Shown in pieces: positions 56,477 through 64,000 of a stretch of DNA of 64,000 nt (the stretch's first letter is position 1; every line of letters begins with the position of its first letter). The position numbers and the translations under genes were made by a program. The DNA lies in the NCBI GenBank assembly GCA_904066235.2, contig CAJFCV020000003.1, forward strand, positions 9,920,001 to 9,984,000. Reading direction: 5' to 3'. A model generated the notes under the pieces. That model was not told where the DNA came from, searched no databases, and saw only the letters and a program-made list of their open reading frames with translations. Source of the DNA: Bursaphelenchus xylophilus. Its lineage: Eukaryota; Nematoda; Chromadorea; Rhabditida; Aphelenchoididae.

Positions 56477-59400
56477 TTATGCTTTCCCGTTCTTCTCTCC
56501 ATCCTCGATGAGCAATGGCTCTTCCTGCAAAGCCTTGGCTTTGTTGTCGGCTCGTGCCCACTCCTGAACTTCGCCATCGGCGAAAACGGCGTAGAACAGG
56601 CCGCCGATCGCTAGGATTGCGGCAGTCACCATGAATACCATTTGCCACTCCTCTTTGGCTCCGGTTGGAGTAAGCCATCCCATTACAAGAGGAGATAGGA
56701 TGCCTGCGGCGCAAGAAATTGTGTTTCCCAAGCCGAATATTGGGCCAACAAAAGAGGGGGCAATGTCAAGGTAATTGACAATAACTCCGGCATATTGAAG
56801 ACCAGAGAGGCCGATTCCGAGGGTCAGGTAGATGATGACGAGGGTTTCTTGGCCACAGTTGACTGTGCCAATGAGTAGAAGGAAGATGGCTTGACTTCCA
56901 AGGGCTAAAATGAATGTTCTAGAGAAGTAAACATAAAATTTAAACAAAGTTGAATATCTACCATATAAGGCGTCTTAAAAACACAGCATCAGCAACTGCC
57001 TTCAGTTTTTTGTTTCAAAAAGTGCTTTTTGCCAAATTTTTGTTTTTTCTCCAAAACAACCAAAAAATATTTGAAAAAAATAAAATGAAGCTCTCAAAGC
57101 CACCTTACCGAACAGCTGAGCCAACCTCCTCGTATTTACAGTAGACAATTTCCCAGAATTCCTCAAGTGATCAGCAATGACTCCACCCACATTTATACAG
57201 ATAAAGTACAAGATATAAGGGATTGATGAGATGAATCCCATCTAAATTTATGTAAAAACATATATCTAAGAACTTACAGATGTCAGATCATAACCAAGAA
57301 CATCATTCATATATAATGGAAGACTTGTCGCCATCATGTATGCGGCCCAATCACCAGCAAAATGGCCAACATAACAGGCCCAAACGGGGAGAGAGGTGAG
57401 GACTGATTTCCAAGGGACCGATCGCTTCTGAAAAAGGGGATTTTTAGGGGTAAAATACGTGTACGCACACACAAGAAAATTCTTAGAAATATTGTGGAAA
57501 ATAGTCGACGTTGATTTCGATCTTTCATCAAAATTTGCATGGATCCCTCTATCACACGAAATTCTAGCAAGCTTGAGGTGGTTAAAACACCAGTAAAATA
57601 CGACTTAAGGATGTCAGAGATGCCGCCATTTCTTACCTTATCGCTGTCATGTCCATTGGACTCTGTCAAACTTTCCACAATATAATTCCTCTCATCTTCT
57701 CCAATTTTCTTGTGTGTCTTTGGGTTGTCGGCCACAAAGTAAAACCACAGTCCAGTCCACAGCATTGCAGCCACACCCAGAACGTAGAAGATGCTTGGCC
57801 ATCCACCAAAAGGCCCGTATTTACAGAGAACTCCACTCAACGGCATCACCATCACATTGCCGACTTGGGTACCCGCAAAACTAATTCCCGTCAACAGTGT
57901 TCGTTCCATTGGCGGCGCCCAAACCGACCACATTTGTTGCATCGCTGGGAACATTGCTCCCTGACATGCGCCTAGGACTGCCCTCAGGGCAATGAAGAAC
58001 ACAACACTGGAGCGAGCCGCTGCCACGGAAGCCAGTGTGGCGACGACGTTTATGAGAGCGGCATAGCCAACAACCTTGCGTCCACCAATCATTGTGGCGA
58101 GCTGGCCGCCAAGGATCTGGCTGGAAGTGTAGCCCCAGAAGAAGGCGCTGAGAAGAGCACCTTGGGTGGATTTGGACCATGGAAACTCTCCTTCGACCTG
58201 AAGTGAAGTTGGTCGTTGACTTTGATGAAAAAAGTTTGCTTTTGGCCAAATTTTTTTTCTTTGATTCGCTCTTCTTTTTTGTCGCGATATGTCGCCTGTA
58301 AGGACTGCCGAATGACTTGGCACTACCTGAGTTTGTTTTCTAAATTAAAGGATTTGTGAGAATATATTATAACCCGTCCAAAAACGTTATTCGAGGTCCA
58401 ATACACTCTTTATCTCACGTTAATTTTACTGTTTTTTATTCGCTTTATTTTTTTTCCTACAATATTTTTGTCTCCTCAAAATTCAAATTTTCTTCGAAAA
58501 TCCAGCCGTTTTCTCCCTTATCACACAAAGCCCATGACCAAACAGTCCTTTTTTTGAGCTGTTATCACCTCTGTCTATCAGCAGGTTTAGTGTTATGTTT
58601 GAGCGATTAATTGTCACTTACTTTTTCGGTTTTTGTCTGGGAGATTGTTCCACACGCCGAGACTTTCGTCACCGATTTTCCTTCATCGATTGCGGTCGTG
58701 TTCACCATACAAACAAGCGCGAAGCTGAGATTGCTCCGACAGGCGTAGACGATTACACAGCCAAGGAAACATATTAAAGCGAGGTTGAAACGAGTGGAAC
58801 AGAGAACACCTGAAATTTCGGGGGTGAAAATGCAAAATGATCGTATTTACAAAGGTTTTAATACCCCTGGAAGTGTGATGTACATTTTTTGAAACTATAA
58901 TCATCAAACTTGTCTCTGTTTCTCATAAATATTACTTAAAAAGTACTTTGAAGTAATCATCATTTTCTATGTTCTATAAACTCTGTACTCCAAAACGTTG
59001 AAAACATTACTCAGACACCTTATAATCGCTGTTGATCTTTTCGTTTCCGTCTCTTTTGTAATTGATCAATTTTGATTTTTACGGTTCAAAAAAGACGATC
59101 GACCTTTGACTTTTCTCGAGTTGGACAACAACATTGAATAACAATAAGTCTCAAAGAAAGAGCGATAAAAGTCTTTGGCGAAAGTTCAGGAATTAAAGTG
59201 GTTATAATTCCTGAAGGATGATAAAAAAGCCGAAGCATGAGAAATACGGCAAACAATTATTGTAGTTTGCTGAGATCTCATACAACAGAGCAGCTAATAA
59301 AGTCGGACTATACGGTAGAAATAGAAGTAATAGAGAGCTCAAAAATTCTGAATTGAAAAGGTCTAAAAGTTCTATGCTTATCCCGACTTTTCGGGTCGAC

Positions 59401-60865
59401 GACAGTCCGGGTCAACGCAAAATCGATCGATACAGGGGCGTAGGACAGGTGGATACACAAACAAAGATTGTAGAATGTGTCTAGGAATCCTGGCAAAGTC
59501 TTGGATGATCGGCGGAAGCTCGGCGAAGGCTTGGCGGAGACTTGGCAAAGGCTTGCAATATGTCCACTTTTTCTAATTTTAGCTATTGGTAACGTTAGTT
59601 TTCTCTGTCTTGAGCTATTGTAACATGTAAAAGATTAAAATTTGCGGCAAGTAACAAAGATCTGTAACTTTTGTCCAGATATTTTTGATGTGAGTACATG
59701 TAAAACACCTCAAAATATGTAATAAGTTATTCTAGGCCCCGGTGAGTCTTTATTATTTCTACTAACTAAGCCTTCTCCTAACCCTGTCGCTGACCAGAAC
59801 CCTCGTAGCGCGCTATAGCGCCAAAATTTAACCTTAATTTCGGCCGAGTTCCATAAAAATCTGATCGTAGCATCTCAAATTTTCATCCAAATCTCAATTT
59901 TCATTTCCATTTTACTCTTTCTTTTATCAGTTTTTGAATTTTCAAATTTACTTCCTCTTTCGCGAACAATCCTAATGCCAAAAGCAAATTCTTTTCATTT
60001 TTCCAGACGGACAACAATCATCTCCTCTTTTCAAATCCCCAGCGCAATTCGATCAAAATTCGGGCCAATCTCAATGAACGCGCCAAATGAAGAGAGCACA
60101 GAGGAAAAGAGACTGCACCCAGAACGAACGCCAAGCACTGGGAGGGAGATTGCGTCAGCGGTCTACACGTGAAGGTTCAAGGAAAACTTAGGACTTTATG
60201 ACGCTTTTGAAGACGTTTTTTGATGGATCGGCATGTGGTGTGGAAAGAGATTTTTTGCAATTATAGAGGGACAGGGATGTTTTTGCAAGTCTGGAAAAAA
60301 TTGCCTTTACGAATTTAGTAAAGAGTGATGAGTGCAAAAAAGCAATTGTGACTAGAATTTTGATTTTGAATTTTTGGAAATTTTGATTTTAAACAGTGAG
60401 ATTTTGAAAAATCTCACTTTGTAAAATCAATCAAAATTTTGTGATTTTTTGAGGTAGTACAAAACTATTCATTGTGAAACAGTTAGAAGCCCTCCGTATC
60501 GTATTTTAAAAACACAGGGACACAGACAGAGCGCCTAGAGTATCCAAATGGACCTAACATTGCCTAGACCAAACAAAAAAATTTTTTTTTTTTGAAAATG
60601 CTGATTTTTCAAGAAAGAAATTGCATTTCAGCAGATAAAGGTGCCGATAACACCACAAATTTTTTTGGATTTCCTGCAATCTCCTGGCTCCCTATGCTCT
60701 AAAATTTATTTTTTCGGTCGTTTCAAGCTCCTTATCCATCCAAAATTTCAAGTCAAATATCACCTCCTTCCCAATTCCCAAGCATCACTCCAAAACCCCC
60801 CAAAAAAGCAATCCAAACGTCTGAAAAATCCCCAAAATTGACTCACCTGGCCGTCGACCCTCCAT
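56477..60865 (-). CDS. SLC17-type anion transporter of the major facilitator superfamily
   Basis: Multi-pass carrier of the sialin/VGLUT/phosphate-cotransporter family; substrate not predictable here. Exons: coding part of exon 1 at 60865-60847 (MEGRRP), 58809-58622 (TM1, ending [10 protein letters not shown], then the lumenal loop), 58197-57637 ([20 protein letters not shown], then [17 protein letters not shown], the motif-A region, and [19 protein letters not shown]), 57427-57278 ([17 protein letters not shown]), 57241-57109 (TM7-8 region) and 56918-56477 ([22 protein letters not shown]-terminal tail, TAA). The family signature regions are all present; total about 497 residues, normal for SLC17. 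Phases agree except at the last junction (57109/56918), which is out by one base: a tiny exon, an unusual donor or a sequencing error. The 2 kb first intron holds a tandem repeat. Exon 1 follows an outron-like acceptor. Confidence 0.92.
59490..59556. repeat. Imperfect 11-bp tandem repeat in the SLC17 first intron
   Basis: Variants of CTTGGCAAAGG (CTCGGCGAAGG, CTTGGCGGAGA, CTTGGCAAAGG) follow one another about five times. It is non-coding and looks like a minisatellite. Confidence 0.6.
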
Positions 60866-60948
60866 GTATCGCCTGAATTACACCCAACGCCTGAGGGGAG
60901 AACTGGCCGAAAACACTGTTAGCCAACTGTTTCAAAGAGATTTGGGCC

Positions 60949-60956
60949 CTGAAATT
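60949..60956 (-). promoter_or_regulatory. Likely spliced-leader acceptor of the SLC17 gene
   Basis: The minus strand reads GGAATTTCAG then GGCCC, 83 bases upstream of the ATG at 60865. A GC-rich block (about 60985-61010) lies just upstream and no donor-bearing exon is evident. This fits an outron start. Confidence 0.45.
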
Positions 60957-63900
60957 CCCCCAAACTTATTTTCGCGTTTTCCTTTCGATCGCAGGGCCCC
61001 GCCCAAAATTGAAAAATCGAGAATTACGAAGTGGAAAGTGCGGGAAAGGAGGGTGGAAATCATGATCATATATCATGTAATAATGGACGGGTAAGTGGAG
61101 TGTGCGGGGGGAAAGTTAACAAAGTTAATGGACGTCGGAAATGGAATTTGAAAATGATTACAGGGGTGGGGAAAAAGTGGAATATTTGGAAACAAAGTGT
61201 AAACCAAGGTGATCAATGGCTTTTAAATTGAATACCACTATTTTTGAAGAGTTTTTGGACCGGTTAGCTTCAAAAATAGTATGAAACGATTGAGTAATTT
61301 GATCACACTTTAAGAATCTTTATTCACCGGTAAATTACCATACCGCGGTAAGGTAATTTCAACTAGACAGACGTCTACCCACATAACAGGCTTCAGGCAG
61401 GCATCTATACACATTTAAGGCTTCAAACCCCGATTATAAAAGGCGATAAACATGTCTACATGACTGTTCACAGGGATAATCTAAAAACAAGGTGAAAGAA
61501 CCAACGTTTGCTAATGATTGGAATTACTGTCCGTCATTCTGATGAAACTGTAATAAAGTACACGATAAAAAACAAAGGTTCATAAAACCATTTGTAAAAT
61601 TGACGTTGGATGCAAAAATGATAAGGCATTTAGTTTCACGACCTTTAAAAGATCTTGAAAAATTGAGGGCTGTAAAAAATCTTTCGTGTTCATTTTTTGC
61701 GGCAGAAATTTGTTGCAGAGAGATAGTGCAAAATTCCAGAAACTCTGAGCGCGCTCTAGAGAGTTTTAGTCATTGCTAGAAACTCTTAATGCCATGCAGT
61801 CGCTCTGAGTGCTATGTATGTATCAGACGTGATGTTCTGCCTTACTAATTACAAGGTTAGATAATGAAATAAAAAAGACAGAACATTTTCAAATGACAAT
61901 AGTATAGAGATGGCCAGAACTAATTATTAGGTTGGCAAATATTACATATTCTGTCAAATTCCGGAGGCCTAAAATACATTTTAAGATGAAAAATTAATAA
62001 AAGGTCATAAAATTTTTAACTGGTTCAACAGTCGGAACTCCCGGGTTTCTTGACTATTGTCGCAGTCAAAAAAAGGTTTTACACGGTCGTGTGGAACAGT
62101 CAAGATTCCTTTCTTAAGTCAAAGTCACCCTCATTACAGTGAAAACCCTTCTACAAGGCATAATTTTTTCCCTTGCAACGCGTTATACTCTCATCTTGTA
62201 ATTCTCTCTAGCAATTCCCAAAAAAACCCCAAAAATGACCAACGCAACGTCCCTGTTCTCTTCCAAAAAATAAAGAAAACATTGCATCATTCCGCTCGGC
62301 CGTTTCTCTTGTCTCAACAGGCCAAAAAAAGTGTCCGGAAAACGCACCCAGCACGTGAAAATTGAGAGCACACCCAATAAGGCAGTGATATTTTTATCTG
62401 ACTTATAAAGAGTACTGCTGTAAAAAAAGGGGTAAATTGATTAATTAATTACTACAAGAGTTATATCGTACTTTCACAAAGTTTAAACTGAAAATTGAAA
62501 ATCAACCAGCCATCAAAGAACTGCTTTGTTGTTTGCTTCTCAATGAACATCTGCCGAGAGGATTGTTTTGGAGGTTTAAGGAAAAGAGGCAAATAATGAA
62601 AATAGATTTGAAATAGATACGTTTTAGCCGGCTTTCGCAGCTTCCTCATGACTAAAATACAACTCAAAACAGAGACAAAGAATGGGAAAATCTACTTCCG
62701 GTTGGCCAAGTATGCCCAATGTTTCAGGTGGTTTGGGCATTGTTCTAAATTTTTGAGGATACAATTAACGGAACATGTACCTAATTTTGTGGATAATGAA
62801 AGTTGTCATACACTTATAGGTGTGTTAAGATAAATGTATATGCGTATAAATCCGCCTGCGTGGATTTTCATAGGGCTATCTTACAGTAAAAATCAATCAT
62901 TCAAGTGTAACGCGATTTTCGTTAAGCTTGTCAAAATTTGAGATATGATTTGCCGCTGGCGCATGAGCTTTTCTTTACTCAGGGATTGTAAAAACAAAGG
63001 TAAAATACGACGTCTTTTCTTTCCCATACTCTAACCTCATAACTTGCCATTTTCTTAATTCCGAACCTAAACCTGTCCATCTGTGCACTTTGAGAACACC
63101 TCTTTGATGATTTATTTTTCCGGTGACATAGATGTTTACGAAAACAAATCTTTTCTCAAGAATTTTCTGTATTTTTTGTTCCTAATTATGCAGGTAACTG
63201 ATGAGTGTTTGAAGATCACTGAACTTTCAAATTGATGGTGATTTATTGCGGTGGAGGTGAGGTGTGATCTTCAGGAGGTTTAGTATTATATGTATAATAT
63301 AACAATTGGTTAAAAATCAAATGAGGGTGGTCTTGTGGGCTTCAATAATGATCATCGAGCAATATAAAACCAACTGAAAACATTAAATTTTCATTTTTTA
63401 AAATTGATTTATCAGTTTTTTACATTAATAATGTCGCTGTAAACACATGAATAAAATATCATAATAAAAATATTTTTCAATTACATCTAAAAACACGAAG
63501 CAGTTGTTTTTGATCGTATTCTACTATTTTTTCTTCAAAAATCACCTGTTTTCCCCCAATTCTCCTCAAAGTCCTATTTTTTGACACTTCGTCCAACGAA
63601 ATGTCAAAATTGATTTTCTCGTTTATTTTTTTCGGAAAAACGGCCTTGGTTTTTTTGTGTAGCTCGGGTTACGGGTGGACCTATTGAATGTTCTTCGCCG
63701 TTCTCGCGGTAACCTTTCCCTAAAAACTTCCTCAAAATCCGAATTATGGGGACACCTGAAGAGTTGAACAAAAATCGACGCTGTTTTTACATCGGAAATG
63801 TTACTTATTTTGTAAGTTTTTATTTTTTACTTTTGTGTTTAGGTATGTTGCGGTGTTTGAAAGCAAACTTGAAGAGATTTCAACGTCTTAGATTGAGGGC

Positions 63901-64000
63901 GAGAGCTATTCTTTAAGATTTTTCTAATTCTGAAGCATGGTGAAGATTTTTGATATTTTTGGAGAAGAACATAAGCTAATGCAGGGGAAATTGTTTATAG
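60957..64000. other. Right end of the window, no supported gene
   Basis: The first few hundred bases should contain the SLC17 promoter. Beyond that I see only AT-rich DNA, MITE scraps (about 62130-62175) and a CGTATTTTA word at 63000. A possible 5' exon at 63746-63811 is discussed among the rejected items. Confidence 0.4.

Noticed and set aside
60849..60956. Fully open exon-like frame on the minus strand before GTGAGT (reading ...[18 protein letters not shown]...)
   Set aside because: It overlaps exon 1 of the SLC17 gene. The short ATG frame MEGRRP matches the phase of the next exon, so the longer frame is 5'UTR.
63746..63811. ATG frame of 22 codons followed by a perfect GTAAGT donor, possibly the first exon of a gene to the right
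   Set aside because: The next obvious acceptor (TTTAG before 63841) leads to a stop after five codons, and no family similarity is visible. The true continuation may lie beyond the window.

Overview
The window is nuclear DNA from a nematode. Genes are split into small exons with GTAAGT-type donors and short TTTTCAG/TTTTAG acceptors. Two genes have outron-like acceptors just upstream of the start codon, as expected for spliced-leader trans-splicing. The best homologues are animal genes: LARG/PDZ-RhoGEF, Fringe, TOM70, heparan sulfate 3-O-sulfotransferase and SLC17. Non-coding DNA is AT-rich and full of short terminal-inverted-repeat elements of the kinds seen in rhabditid nematodes. The species cannot be named from this sequence.

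Layout. (1) 716-6507, minus: complete nine-exon gene for an 831-residue, mostly disordered Ala/Pro/Glu/Ser-rich protein with a helical, Tyr-rich C-terminus; family not recognised. (2) 6.5-21.4 kb: gene-poor, with MITE-like elements: a 0.92 kb TA-flanked palindrome, three copies of a 0.4 kb repeat, and a hAT-type MITE with a perfect 8-bp target duplication. (3) 21459-32911, plus: rhgf-1-type RhoGEF (PDZ, RGS-like, C1, DH, PH), 5' end unresolved. (4) 34907-36586, plus: Fringe-type glycosyltransferase, convergent with (5) 36959-39533, minus: complete TOM70 (584 aa). (6) 40090-47570, minus: complete heparan sulfate 3-O-sulfotransferase (284 aa), whose 6 kb first intron holds a 3.15 kb TTAA-bounded foldback element. 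(7) 47.6-56.3 kb: no gene; two more TTAA-bounded giant palindromes lie end to end (51969-55674), each with a mirrored pair of tRNA-like sequences. (8) 56477-60865, minus: SLC17-type anion transporter. (9) 61-64 kb: no supported gene.

The genes have unrelated housekeeping and signalling roles and do not form one pathway, although Fringe and the sulfotransferase both modify extracellular glycans. The least ordinary contents are the three long TTAA-bounded palindromes (one built of exact 162-bp units around a transposase-like remnant), a Fringe gene in a nematode, and a nine-base word, CGTATTTTA, found about 30 times in non-coding DNA only.
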